64,000 bases of DNA from the NCBI RefSeq assembly GCF_000265385.1, contig NC_018013.1, positions 1,949,001-2,013,000 on the forward strand, written 5' to 3'. The notes under the pieces are model-generated. The model did no database searches, was not told where the DNA came from, and was given only the letters and a program-made list of their open reading frames with translations. The position numbers were made by a program, and so were the translations under genes. The stretch's first letter is position 1, and every line of letters starts with the position of its first letter. This document shows positions 9,516 to 17,636 of the stretch, piece by piece. Origin of the DNA: Aequorivita sublithincola DSM 14238 (GTDB lineage Bacteria; Bacteroidota; Bacteroidia; Flavobacteriales; Flavobacteriaceae).

Positions 9516-10502
9516 ATGAAACTCCAAACCGAAATAAAACTAAATCCCGAAGAACCCCAAATAGACTATTCCTCAAAAATCCTTTTGTTGGGAAGTTGTT
9601 TTTCTGAGAATATCGGGGGGAAGTTTGATTATTTCAAATTTCAGAATTTACAGAATCCGTTTGGGGTAATTTTCAATCCTGTTTCTATTGAAAAGCTTAT
9701 TGAACACGCTATAAACAACGAGTTATTTTCTGAAGAATCCATTTTTCAACACAACGGAATTTGGAAATGTTTTGAAGCACATTCTGAACTTTCTTCATTG
9801 GATAAAGATGAATTTTTAAAGAATCTGAATCTTGCACTTCAAAGTTTGCGGGAAGCATTAGTTTCTTCAACGCATATAATTTTCACCTATGGAACTTCGT
9901 GGGTTTATAGACATATTGAAAGTGACGAAATAGTAGCAAACTGCCATAAACTTCCACAGCAAAATTTTAAAAAGGAATTGCTTTCAGTAGAAACTATTTC
10001 ACAAAGCATTCAATCTTCAATTGAAAATATTTCAGAAGTTAATCCCAATGTTACAATTATGACAACCGTTTCGCCAGTTCGGCATATTAAGGATGGATTT
10101 GTGGAAAACTCACTGAGCAAAGCGCATTTAATTTCGGCGATTCACAACTTCTTAAATCAATACTTCGACAGGCTCAGTACGGCGCAATCAAAAATCAGCA
10201 ATCTCCAATCATTTTATTTTCCTTCCTTCGAAATTATGATGGACGAATTGCGCGACTATCGTTTTTATGCGGAAGATCTGCTTCATCCCAACAAAACGGC
10301 GATTGAAATTATTTGGCAGAAATTTTCAACGGTTTGGATTTCTTCGGAAACCGATTTGGTTCAAAAGAAAATTAGTTCCATTCAAAATGGGTTGCTTCAT
10401 AGACCTTTCAACCCTAAAAGCGCTGAACACATTCAGTTTTTAGAAAATGTTCAACAGAAAATTACTGCGCTTCAGCAAGAATATCCACACATTTCGTTTT
10501 AA
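9516..10502 (+). CDS. GSCFA-domain protein
   Basis: The 328-residue protein carries the family signature LLLGSCFSENIGGKFDYFKF near residue 25, followed by NPFGVIFNP. The DHP-like stretch AEDLLHPNKTAIEIIW near residue 250 could supply the catalytic Asp/His of an SGNH-type hydrolase fold. GSCFA proteins are related to SGNH/GDSL esterases and their substrate is unknown. No signal peptide is seen, so it is probably cytoplasmic. It is monocistronic, between an inverted-repeat element and an operator-bearing gene. Confidence 0.88.
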   Translation: MKLQTEIKLNPEEPQIDYSSKILLLGSCFSENIGGKFDYFKFQNLQNPFGVIFNPVSIEKLIEHAINNELFSEESIFQHNGIWKCFEAHSELSSLDKDEFLKNLNLALQSLREALVSSTHIIFTYGTSWVYRHIESDEIVANCHKLPQQNFKKELLSVETISQSIQSSIENISEVNPNVTIMTTVSPVRHIKDGFVENSLSKAHLISAIHNFLNQYFDRLSTAQSKISNLQSFYFPSFEIMMDELRDYRFYAEDLLHPNKTAIEIIWQKFSTVWISSETDLVQKKISSIQNGLLHRPFNPKSAEHIQFLENVQQKITALQQEYPHISF

Positions 10503-10552
10503 TTTTTTATTAATTCCTGATGCGCGCGATAAATCGCACGCCTACAATCAGA

Positions 10553-10570
10553 ATACGGCAATTGCCCTAT
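10553..10570 (+). promoter_or_regulatory. Operator-like palindrome, site 1, upstream of the 10652 lipoprotein
   Basis: ATACGGCAATTGCCCTAT differs from a perfect 18-bp palindrome at one position. It ends 30 bases before the end of a -7-like element (CAATTTTG, 10593-10600). Four other copies have the same spacing (11315, 14451, 17316, 19623), which indicates a shared transcription-factor site centred near -42. Confidence 0.75.
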
Positions 10571-10651
10571 TGTGAAACCTTGGCTTTTGCGCCAATTTTG
10601 CTTCAACAATAATCATGTATCTGCTGTAGCGGATCATTAAAAACCTAAATT

Positions 10652-11176
10652 ATGAAAACATTCAACAAAACAATTTTAGTATTAATGGCAGTACTTGCCA
10701 TAAGTTTAACTTCATGTAGTAGTGATGACGATGGGGGTGAAGATCCGTCTGGAGGAACAGGAACTTTTTCTGCAAAAGTTGATGAAACTACATTTACTTC
10801 CTTAGAGGGAACTGTTGCTGGTCAATTAACAAGCTCAGGACCAACAAAAGTCTTAGCAATTTCTGCAGGTACATCGAAATCAGAAAATTTACAGATGATT
10901 GTTACAACATTTGATGGAGTAGGAACGTACGATCTTAATTTTACAAATATTGGCACATACAGTTTTTTGCCAGATCCTAGTAATCCAGATCCTAATACGG
11001 TAGTAATTTATTCTACGGCTAACGGTCAACCTTCTAATGGACAATTAAAAGTATCGAGTTATGAGGGTAATGTAGTTAAGGGAACATTTAGTTTTACTGC
11101 ATACAATTTAAATAACACGTCACAATCTGTTTCTGTAACTGAAGGTGAATATAATATTGAAGTTGTAGTTAATTAA
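10652..11176 (+). CDS. Small surface lipoprotein, DUF6252-like
   Basis: The 174-residue protein has a lipoprotein signal (MKTFNKTILVLMAVLAISL, Cys22 in LTSCSSDDDGG) with an Asp-rich sequence just after the Cys. A Ser/Asp-rich sequence at that position is typical of Bacteroidetes lipoproteins exported to the cell surface. The remainder is a beta-rich domain (FSAKVDETTFTSLEGTVAG) with repeated Thr/Ser/Asn. It resembles DUF6252-type proteins, though I am not certain of the family. It is the first of five genes preceded by the 18-bp palindrome, so it is probably controlled by the regulator at 19699. Confidence 0.75.
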   Translation: MKTFNKTILVLMAVLAISLTSCSSDDDGGEDPSGGTGTFSAKVDETTFTSLEGTVAGQLTSSGPTKVLAISAGTSKSENLQMIVTTFDGVGTYDLNFTNIGTYSFLPDPSNPDPNTVVIYSTANGQPSNGQLKVSSYEGNVVKGTFSFTAYNLNNTSQSVSVTEGEYNIEVVVN

Positions 11177-11208
11177 TAAAAGAACTTAAGAAAATCTCTA
11201 TGTTGAGG

Positions 11209-11262
11209 TTTTTACGTGGACCGGGGTTGAAACGCAAGTTTTCTCTCCGGTTTTTTTTGGAT
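11209..11262 (+). terminator. Possible terminator after the DUF6252-like gene
   Basis: ACCGG at about 11220 can pair with CCGGT ahead of a run of eight T. The loop is long, so this is a weak call. Confidence 0.35.
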
Positions 11263-11314
11263 AAAAACTTTATAGTTGGGAGGTATAAGGTTTTTTAAAT
11301 ACCAAAAACTCATT

Positions 11315-11332
11315 ATAAGGCAATTGCCCTAT
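11315..11332 (+). promoter_or_regulatory. Operator-like palindrome, site 2, upstream of the 11390 gene
   Basis: ATAAGGCAATTGCCCTAT has one mismatch to the perfect palindrome. It ends exactly 30 bases before the end of the -7-like CATCTTTG (11355-11362), the same geometry as site 1. Confidence 0.75.
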
Positions 11333-11389
11333 TGAAACCTCTTTTATTCCGATGCATCTTTGAATAATCAAATAATAAATACCACGATA

Positions 11390-13258
11390 ATGAAAACTTC
11401 AATAAAATTTTACGTTTTAAGCTGCTTTATGTTTCTATTGGCAAATCAGTTAATTGCTCAAAAAGCTGAAGAACCAGATTTTCGGTATGATACCGGAGCC
11501 AAAATAAATGAAATGACATTAACCCAAGGGGGAACAATGGTTGTTGCTACCAACGATGGTCTTGTGGGGATAAAACCAGGTAGCAACCAACTGTTGTTTA
11601 ATTTTACCGAATACGGAAGGGTAAAACCAGAAGAATTAACCTTTGTGCCAAATACGCCTTATGTTATTATTTTTCAGGGTGGATTTGCCAATTTAAGTTC
11701 AAAAAAGACAGTTGTAGATTACATTTCAGGCAAAACTTTATTTAGCACTGAGGGTAACGGATGGAAAGATGTAATTACTTGCGATGTGATGATGCCGCAA
11801 AACAAATTGGTTGTAAGTGGCAATCGAACTTCAAAAGAAAACTATGCGCCTCAAGTTGCGGTTTATGATCTTAATACTGGTAAAGAAGACTACCGTTTTG
11901 ATATTGGCGAGCCTGGCAGAGTTGGTATTGCTAAAAGTTATATGGTTACCGGACGACCTCTTTTGATGAAAAATAGTTTGGTTTTGCCAACATCACAAGG
12001 TGTTTTTAATATGAAAGCCGAAACTGGTGAATTGCTTTGGCAAAATAAAATGAAAAACATGAATATGCTTGTTGCCAATGCATCTGAAAAGGAAATTTAT
12101 GCTTTTGAGATTGTTAACAATGGGAAAAACACAAGAATACATAAACTGGCAATCAACGGTTCAGAACTTTGGGAGGACGACCATAAAGTGAAAGGAGAAA
12201 TTGTAAATTTTGAGATTCTCACTAATGGGATTGCCGTAGTAAGTAATCAAAGCGATGGTGGTAGCGATAGTGTTTTTGCGCGGAGCAACGAATCTAATAT
12301 TGCATTTTTAAGTGCTACAAATGGAGAGGATCTGTGGGAAAAAGCTCCAAAAACAAAGGGTTATGTTCAGCATTTTTATATAATGGAAGACGGAATTCTC
12401 TTCGGAATTTATCAAGGAGGAATCAATAAAATTTCGTTTGATGGGCAGACGCTTTTCAAAAAACCTTTAAAAACGGGTGAAAACATTTTGACAATGGCCC
12501 ATACTCCACAAGGTTTGATATATATAACTTCTGAAGATGCCAATATTGTAAATCTTAAAACAGGCGATGCCATTTGGGGAAAGCCGTTAAAGTATAAAAG
12601 AGCCGGAGCAGTAAGTTCAACTTTTGATAAAAAGAACAATCGTTATCTTTTAAGTGCAGACGAAACCCTATATGCTGTGGATGCCAATTCTGGAGAGGTA
12701 AGCACCTTGGCAGAATCAAAATTTGATGGAAAGGAAGCGCCTTCGCACGTGGAAGTTCGCGATGGTGGAATTCTTCTCACAAGCGATCAAAACATGCATT
12801 TGCTAGATTGGAACGGCGAACAACAATGGCAGGAATATTATCGCGCTCCTGGTAAAAGTGCTATGGGCGCAATATTGGCTGGAGTTACCGCCGTTGCTTC
12901 TATGGCAGCTGCAACTGCGGCAGCAAGCTCTTCTGCAAACAATAGATTGCAAGGCTATAACAGCCAAGCAGACCGTGACGCCGAACTTGCTGGAGGAATG
13001 GCGGTAGCCGCTGGAGCTTCAATTACAGAAATGTTAAAGCGTTTTAAAGCCACTGCCGCTACAGAAAACGATCAATTTATTCTTACAAAACTTGACGATG
13101 GTGTCGGTTTGGTAAAAGTGAATAAAGACACAGGAAAAAAAGATAAAGAAATAATCTTAAAAGATAAGAAGCCAGAATATATTGTAGATGAAATTGGTGG
13201 AATCCTTTATTACAAAGCGGACAACAATTCCATTTTTGCTTATGATCTTAAAAAATAA
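11390..13258 (+). CDS. Secreted PQQ-like beta-propeller repeat protein
   Basis: I chose the ATG at 11390 (622 residues), which begins a clear signal peptide (MKTSIKFYVLSCFMFLLANQLIAQ). A TTG 30 bases upstream overlaps the promoter. The mature protein repeats the PQQ/WD-like pattern ending in G-x-x-L/x-W (ETGELLWQNKM, TNGEDLWEKAP, KTGDAIWGKPL, NGEQQWQEYY), so it should fold as a beta-propeller. Near residues 495-530 an Ala-rich stretch (GAILAGVTAVASMAAATAAA) interrupts the propeller and could insert into or lie on a membrane. It has no quinoprotein dehydrogenase context, so enzyme activity is not implied. It is probably part of the palindrome regulon. Confidence 0.85.
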   Translation: MKTSIKFYVLSCFMFLLANQLIAQKAEEPDFRYDTGAKINEMTLTQGGTMVVATNDGLVGIKPGSNQLLFNFTEYGRVKPEELTFVPNTPYVIIFQGGFANLSSKKTVVDYISGKTLFSTEGNGWKDVITCDVMMPQNKLVVSGNRTSKENYAPQVAVYDLNTGKEDYRFDIGEPGRVGIAKSYMVTGRPLLMKNSLVLPTSQGVFNMKAETGELLWQNKMKNMNMLVANASEKEIYAFEIVNNGKNTRIHKLAINGSELWEDDHKVKGEIVNFEILTNGIAVVSNQSDGGSDSVFARSNESNIAFLSATNGEDLWEKAPKTKGYVQHFYIMEDGILFGIYQGGINKISFDGQTLFKKPLKTGENILTMAHTPQGLIYITSEDANIVNLKTGDAIWGKPLKYKRAGAVSSTFDKKNNRYLLSADETLYAVDANSGEVSTLAESKFDGKEAPSHVEVRDGGILLTSDQNMHLLDWNGEQQWQEYYRAPGKSAMGAILAGVTAVASMAAATAAASSSANNRLQGYNSQADRDAELAGGMAVAAGASITEMLKRFKATAATENDQFILTKLDDGVGLVKVNKDTGKKDKEIILKDKKPEYIVDEIGGILYYKADNNSIFAYDLKK

Positions 13259-13319
13259 AAAAATAGTAACCAGATTATTTTTCAAACCGAGGGTGAAGTG
13301 AGGAGCGCCCAAAGTTCTC

Positions 13320-13354
13320 AAACCCCATGTTCAACTATGGGGTTTTTATTTTTT
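13320..13354 (+). terminator. Rho-independent terminator after the propeller gene
   Basis: AAACCCCAT / ATGGGGTTT forms a 9-bp stem with an 8-base loop, followed by T-rich sequence. Confidence 0.85.
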
Positions 13355-13424
13355 GTTGATTACGAATATCTCAAATTCTGTTTGTGGATAAACAGTTTTT
13401 TTTAACGGATAAACATCTAAAATT

Positions 13425-14150
13425 ATGTGGAAAGCAATCTTAATGCCTACTAAATCTACTTCCATTTTGTGGGCAAATGCCTTGTTTTTATTGCTACTTT
13501 TAGCTTTTAATTTGGCTGCACCGCTTACTATAGTTTTTGCCTATTTTTTAGAGACTATTATTATTGGGATCATCCATTTAGTAAAATTATGGTTGGTGAG
13601 TAAATACGGACAAAAATCCACCGATCCAAACAACCAACTTTCAGGAATTCCGTTAATGCTATTTTTTACAGTGCATTATGGAATGTTTGTTGCCATTCAG
13701 TCCATTTTTGCGTTTTCATTATTTCAAGGAAGTGTTCCTGGTTTAAAGGATGGGTTTGATATACTTTACAATTACAAATTTATTCTGGGCTATGAAGGGA
13801 TGCAGCTTATTTTGGCTTCAATCATTTTAAACAACGTAATTTATTTTTTCACCAACTTTTGGCAAAACGAGAAGTATAGAGAATATTCGCCAGATCGTAT
13901 TTTTATGAAACCGTACTTGCGCATTTTCATTCAGCAATTTGTGGTTATTTTGGCGTTTTTCTTTTTCATTATTTTCAATAGCGGAATGATAGCGGCGGTG
14001 CTTTTAATATTCTTTAGACTTTTTTTGGATTTGGTGCTTTTTTCCATCAAGAAAGACAGCCGTATGTTAGAAATATTAACCAAAAAAATATCAAAATCTC
14101 CAGATCAATATGCTGAGGTTAGTAAACAACTTCAAGAATATAGTGAGTGA
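13425..14150 (+). CDS. DUF6498-like integral membrane protein
   Basis: The 241-residue protein has about six transmembrane segments (e.g. SILWANALFLLLLLAFNLAA near the N-terminus, IFIQQFVVILAFFFFIIF near residue 170). It has the stretches FAYFLETIIIGIIHLVKLW and MLFFTVHYGMFVAIQSIF. This layout, with an HYG motif in a membrane helix, resembles the DUF6498 family of unknown function. It begins a pair with the 86-residue membrane protein downstream (19-base gap). Confidence 0.75.
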   Translation: MWKAILMPTKSTSILWANALFLLLLLAFNLAAPLTIVFAYFLETIIIGIIHLVKLWLVSKYGQKSTDPNNQLSGIPLMLFFTVHYGMFVAIQSIFAFSLFQGSVPGLKDGFDILYNYKFILGYEGMQLILASIILNNVIYFFTNFWQNEKYREYSPDRIFMKPYLRIFIQQFVVILAFFFFIIFNSGMIAAVLLIFFRLFLDLVLFSIKKDSRMLEILTKKISKSPDQYAEVSKQLQEYSE

Positions 14151-14169
14151 TAACTGAAAATGGTTTTCT

Positions 14170-14430
14170 ATGAAAAATGCTACAAAAGCTCTTGTTTATA
14201 ACTCATTTGCCTTGGTTTTAGCGCTAATTGCACTTTTAACCGCTTGGTTTTGGATTTATTACATTAACCTATTTACGGCTTTGCCAAGTGCTATAGTGGC
14301 TTTTCTGTTATGTAAATTCGCAGAGAGAGCAGTTCCAAATAATACATTTACAAAAGTTAATTATGCTTTGATTATTACTGCTGTATTAGAGGGATTGGTA
14401 ACTTTGGTTTTTCTTCTTTTCAATAATTGA
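14170..14430 (+). CDS. Small membrane protein (86 aa)
   Basis: I do not recognise a family. There are two or three hydrophobic helices (SFALVLALIALLTAWFWIYY, LFTALPSAIVAFLLC, NYALIITAVLEGLVTLVFLLF) with short basic links. It follows the DUF6498-like gene by 19 bases and is probably co-transcribed and functionally paired with it. Confidence 0.65.
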   Translation: MKNATKALVYNSFALVLALIALLTAWFWIYYINLFTALPSAIVAFLLCKFAERAVPNNTFTKVNYALIITAVLEGLVTLVFLLFNN

Positions 14431-14450
14431 AACCTCTTTGTTTTACGATT

Positions 14451-14468
14451 ATAAGGCAGTTGTCTTAT
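14451..14468 (+). promoter_or_regulatory. Operator-like palindrome, site 3, upstream of the YD-repeat gene
   Basis: ATAAGGCAGTTGTCTTAT is the most diverged copy, but both half-sites changed (GG/CT) so it stays near-palindromic. It ends 30 bases before a weak -7-like GAAGTTTA (14491-14498). Confidence 0.6.
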
Positions 14469-14516
14469 TGATTTGAGCCTATTTTCTTTGGAAGTTTATC
14501 TATTAAAATTCAAACT

Positions 14517-15247
14517 ATGAAAACTTCATTAACGCTAGTGCTTTCTGTCTTATTTTTTTCCGCACAAGCTCAATATACCGTAAACTGGGGCATAGCACCA
14601 ATCAATCCGCTTCCAGATATTTATATTCTAAATCATCATAAGATAGATGGCAATGTAACTACTTATACTGATGTAATCGAAAAAACCGTAATCATATTTA
14701 ATAAGGACGGAAAAGCAGTTTCAAAGAATGACCCTTTTGGTAAAACTGCCTGGGTTTATGATAATTCCGGTCATCTTATTCAGCAAAAATGGGGAGATAG
14801 TCCTAATTCAATGGTTCACTATAAAACAAATGAAAATGGTTTTATTACATCAATTATTTACAATAGTGGTAGAACCCAGACTATCAATTATGATCAAAAT
14901 GGCTTGTTGTTTCAAAAATAGAAGAAGGTGTGGCCGTTGTAAAATATGAATATGACAAGCAAGGCCGTGTTGTGAGCGAAGTTTTTTTCTTTAGTTCCAC
15001 GCCAACTGTTATTAATAATCATGTTTATACTGAAACGGCGGAAGGCTTAACCATAATAACTAATCGTACTCATAAAGATACGGACGAGAAAGACATTCTT
15101 GTTCAGAAATTCAATAAATGGGGAGATGTTGTATTCAGTTTTAACCAAAAGCGCGAATACCAATATGATTCCCACGGAAATCTACTTATGAGTATTGGTA
15201 AAAATTTTCCAATTAAATATGAATACGTCTATTCAGCTGAAAAATGA
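14517..15247 (+). pseudogene. YD-repeat (RHS-like) secreted protein, frameshifted
   Basis: Two adjacent reading frames make one protein. Frame 1 (14517-14921) starts with a signal peptide (MKTSLTLVLSVLFFSAQAQ) and holds YD-type repeats (WVYDNSGHLIQQKWG, NYDQNGLLFQK), then stops at TAG 14919-14921. Frame 2 (to 15247) continues in register (VVKYEYDKQGRVVSE, YQYDSHGNLLMSIGK). Adding one A to the A5 run at 14914-14918 would give one uninterrupted ~243-residue protein. A mutated gene or a sequencing/assembly error in the homopolymer are both possible. Programmed -1 slippage is less likely because the codons CAA AAA do not form a classical slippery heptamer. The gene has a palindrome operator upstream and a terminator downstream. 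Confidence 0.8.
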
Positions 15248-15293
15248 TGAAATATTTAAAAGTAAAAGATTCATTAAAACGATTACGAATTAT

Positions 15294-15325
15294 AAACACG
15301 GCCCTAAACCGTGTTTGCTTTTTTT
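15294..15325 (+). terminator. Rho-independent terminator after the YD-repeat gene
   Basis: AAACACGG / CCGTGTTT stem with a 7-base loop, followed by GCTTTTTTT. It separates the YD gene from the downstream kinase. Confidence 0.8.
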
Positions 15326-15349
15326 GTGTATTTTCGATAAAAATTTTCA

Positions 15350-17314
15350 ATGTATAAAAATTACAAAAAAGTTTTTCTTCTTTTTATGTTGGTAGCTTCA
15401 TCAGCATTTTCTCAATCCGCTCAAAAAAAAATGGATAGTTTGATGCAAGTTGCCAAAACGGCAAATGATTCTACCAAACTCGCAATTTATAATGATTTGG
15501 GCTTTTACTACATTTTCAATGATCCCGCAAAAGCGAAAAGTTTTCTTCTAAAAGGCTTAAAGGAAAAGACCACGCCAAAAACGGCATACAGTAAAACACG
15601 GCTCACAAATACCTATGGAATTTATTATGATGTAAAAGGAGTATATGATTCTGCTCAAAGTTATTTTAAGAAAGCGCTATCAATGAGCAAAGAATATGGC
15701 TTTCACGACTTGGAAGCAAGATGCACTAATAGTCTTGGAATGTCCAATTGGAATCAAGGAAGCTATCAAAATGCGTTGGACTATTTCTTCCAGGCACTTG
15801 CATTGAACAGAAAACATGGCACGCCAGATAAGGAGGATACATATCTTAACAATATTGGTCTTATTTATCAAGAAATGAATATGGCAGATAAAGCTTTGGA
15901 GTATCATCAAAAGGCGCTTGCCATTCGTCGGGAATACAAAAAAACAAAGGATATTGCAGTTTCCCTAAACAACATAGCTATTAATTTACAAGATAAAGGA
16001 GATTATGCAGAAGCAGAAAAAATGCTTGTTGAAGGTAGAAATCTAGCCAAAGAAGTTGAAAACCAAGATTTGTATTTTGACAATACGCATTCGTTAGCTA
16101 GCCTTTATCAAAAAACCAATCGGACTGACCTTGCCATTCCTCTTTTACAAGAAATTATAGCTGGTAGATTGGCTACAAATATTGGTAATCACAAGGTTAT
16201 TGTTTCCATAAATAATTTGGCTGAAGCCTATATTCTAAATAATAAAATTAACGAAGCACTCAGTATTTTGAAGAAAGGAGATACTTTAATCAAACAATTT
16301 CCAGAACAAAAAGTAAGTATTTCTGAATATTATTATGCTTCGGCACAGGCAAATTTTTTGAACAAAAATCCGAAAATAGCCAATGAGTTTTTTGTAAAAG
16401 CAATTACGTTAAGAGACAGTATCTTTTCACAACAAAATGCAGAAAATACAGCGGCTCTAGAAACTAAATTCAACATTTCCGAAAAAGAACTTGCCCTTGC
16501 AGAAACCCGCGCAAACTTGGCGGAAAGAGAACTTGAAGTAGAACAGAAAAACAATCTAATCTTCGGAAGTTTGGGGCTTGCTTTGCTCTTAGGATTAATA
16601 GGGTATCTTTTTTACAATCAGCAAAAACTTAAAAACCGCCAACTTCAAAAAGAAGGCGAGCTTAAAACCGCCCTTGCAAAGATTGAAACCCAAAACCAAT
16701 TGCAGGAACAGCGGTTGCGTATTTCTCGCGATTTGCACGATAATATAGGTTCACAACTCACTTTTATTATTTCTTCTATCGATAATTTAAAGTTTGGTTT
16801 AGAAGGTGCCGCCAATACTGTAACTAATAAACTGGGAAAGATAAGCGAGTTTGCTTCTCAGACTATTTACGAACTGCGGGACACGATTTGGGCAATGAAC
16901 AAAACCGATATTTCGGTAGAAGATCTTCAAGCCCGTATTTCAAATTTTATTGAAAAAGCAAGAGTTTCTAGCGATGTTGATTTTCAATTTAATGTAGATG
17001 AAAACGTTTTAAACGGATCCAATTTTACTTCTGTGCAGGGAATGAACATTTATAGAATCATTCAAGAGTCGGTAAACAATGCTTTAAAATATTCCGAAGC
17101 TACATTAATAAAGATGCAAATCTCAATATCCGAAGCAGTCGAAAATGAAGAATTAGAAGTTTTAATAGTTGACGACGGAAAAGGTTTTGATTTTGAAAAC
17201 ACAAGCTTCGGCAATGGAATAGCAAACATTAAGAAACGCGCAAAAGATTTGGGTGGAAGCGTGGAGATTTCTTCAGAAAAAGGAAAAGGAACCATCGTGA
17301 AATTGATTTTTTAA
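15350..17314 (+). CDS. TPR-sensor histidine kinase 1 (NarX/LytS-like)
   Basis: The 654-residue protein has a signal peptide (residues 1-21). Five or six tetratricopeptide repeats follow in the periplasm (~30-330, e.g. DYFFQALALNRKHG, LEYHQKALAIRREYK). A coiled coil (~345-395), one transmembrane helix (IFGSLGLALLLGLIGYLFY) and a cytoplasmic kinase complete it. The phospho-acceptor box is RISRDLHDNIGSQLTF (His ~463), the HisKA_3 type that partners LuxR-family regulators. The ATPase N box is NIYRIIQESVNNALKYS and the G boxes are DDGKGFDF and NGIANIKKRA. It is a close paralogue of the kinase at 17637 and probably phosphorylates the regulator at 19699. Confidence 0.93.
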   Translation: MYKNYKKVFLLFMLVASSAFSQSAQKKMDSLMQVAKTANDSTKLAIYNDLGFYYIFNDPAKAKSFLLKGLKEKTTPKTAYSKTRLTNTYGIYYDVKGVYDSAQSYFKKALSMSKEYGFHDLEARCTNSLGMSNWNQGSYQNALDYFFQALALNRKHGTPDKEDTYLNNIGLIYQEMNMADKALEYHQKALAIRREYKKTKDIAVSLNNIAINLQDKGDYAEAEKMLVEGRNLAKEVENQDLYFDNTHSLASLYQKTNRTDLAIPLLQEIIAGRLATNIGNHKVIVSINNLAEAYILNNKINEALSILKKGDTLIKQFPEQKVSISEYYYASAQANFLNKNPKIANEFFVKAITLRDSIFSQQNAENTAALETKFNISEKELALAETRANLAERELEVEQKNNLIFGSLGLALLLGLIGYLFYNQQKLKNRQLQKEGELKTALAKIETQNQLQEQRLRISRDLHDNIGSQLTFIISSIDNLKFGLEGAANTVTNKLGKISEFASQTIYELRDTIWAMNKTDISVEDLQARISNFIEKARVSSDVDFQFNVDENVLNGSNFTSVQGMNIYRIIQESVNNALKYSEATLIKMQISISEAVENEELEVLIVDDGKGFDFENTSFGNGIANIKKRAKDLGGSVEISSEKGKGTIVKLIF

Positions 17315-17315
17315 T

Positions 17316-17333
17316 ATAGGGCAATTGCCCTAT
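17316..17333 (+). promoter_or_regulatory. Operator-like palindrome, site 4 (perfect), upstream of 17387 and kinase 2
   Basis: ATAGGGCAATTGCCCTAT is a perfect 18-bp palindrome two bases after the kinase-1 stop. It ends exactly 30 bases before the end of the -7-like TAATTTTA (17356-17363). Confidence 0.8.
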
Positions 17334-17386
17334 TTCTATTAAAGTATAATTACCTTAATTTTAGGCTTTTAATAGAACTTCAAAAT

Positions 17387-17629
17387 ATGTTTGCCCAAAT
17401 TGCTATAACCCTTGTGCTGCTACTTTCAATTGTAGGAATAGCTTCGTGGTTTTATAATCAAAGGAATGCAATGAAGCGCATCCATAACCAAGTCATTACG
17501 AACTTGGAAATTACCATTTATACAAATCACAGTCAAATACGTTATAGAAACTCTAATCTAAACCGTTATGATTTTCAACAATACAATCTTAATGAAACTT
17601 TGATAGCGCAGCATGAAATCGTAATTTAA
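17387..17629 (+). CDS. Small single-TM hypothetical protein (80 aa)
   Basis: No family recognised. An N-terminal hydrophobic helix (IAITLVLLLSIVGIASWFY) is followed by a basic stretch and an Asn/Gln/Tyr-rich tail. It sits 7 bases upstream of kinase 2 and directly behind the perfect palindrome. Co-transcription with the kinase is likely. It could modulate the kinase, which is only inference. Confidence 0.55.
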   Translation: MFAQIAITLVLLLSIVGIASWFYNQRNAMKRIHNQVITNLEITIYTNHSQIRYRNSNLNRYDFQQYNLNETLIAQHEIVI

Positions 17630-17636
17630 AAAGGAT

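Noticed and set aside
14911..14925. Programmed -1 ribosomal frameshift in the YD-repeat gene
   Set aside because: The zero-frame codons are TTT CAA AAA TAG; they do not form an X XXY YYZ slippery heptamer, and no obvious stimulatory hairpin follows. A homopolymer indel explains it more simply.
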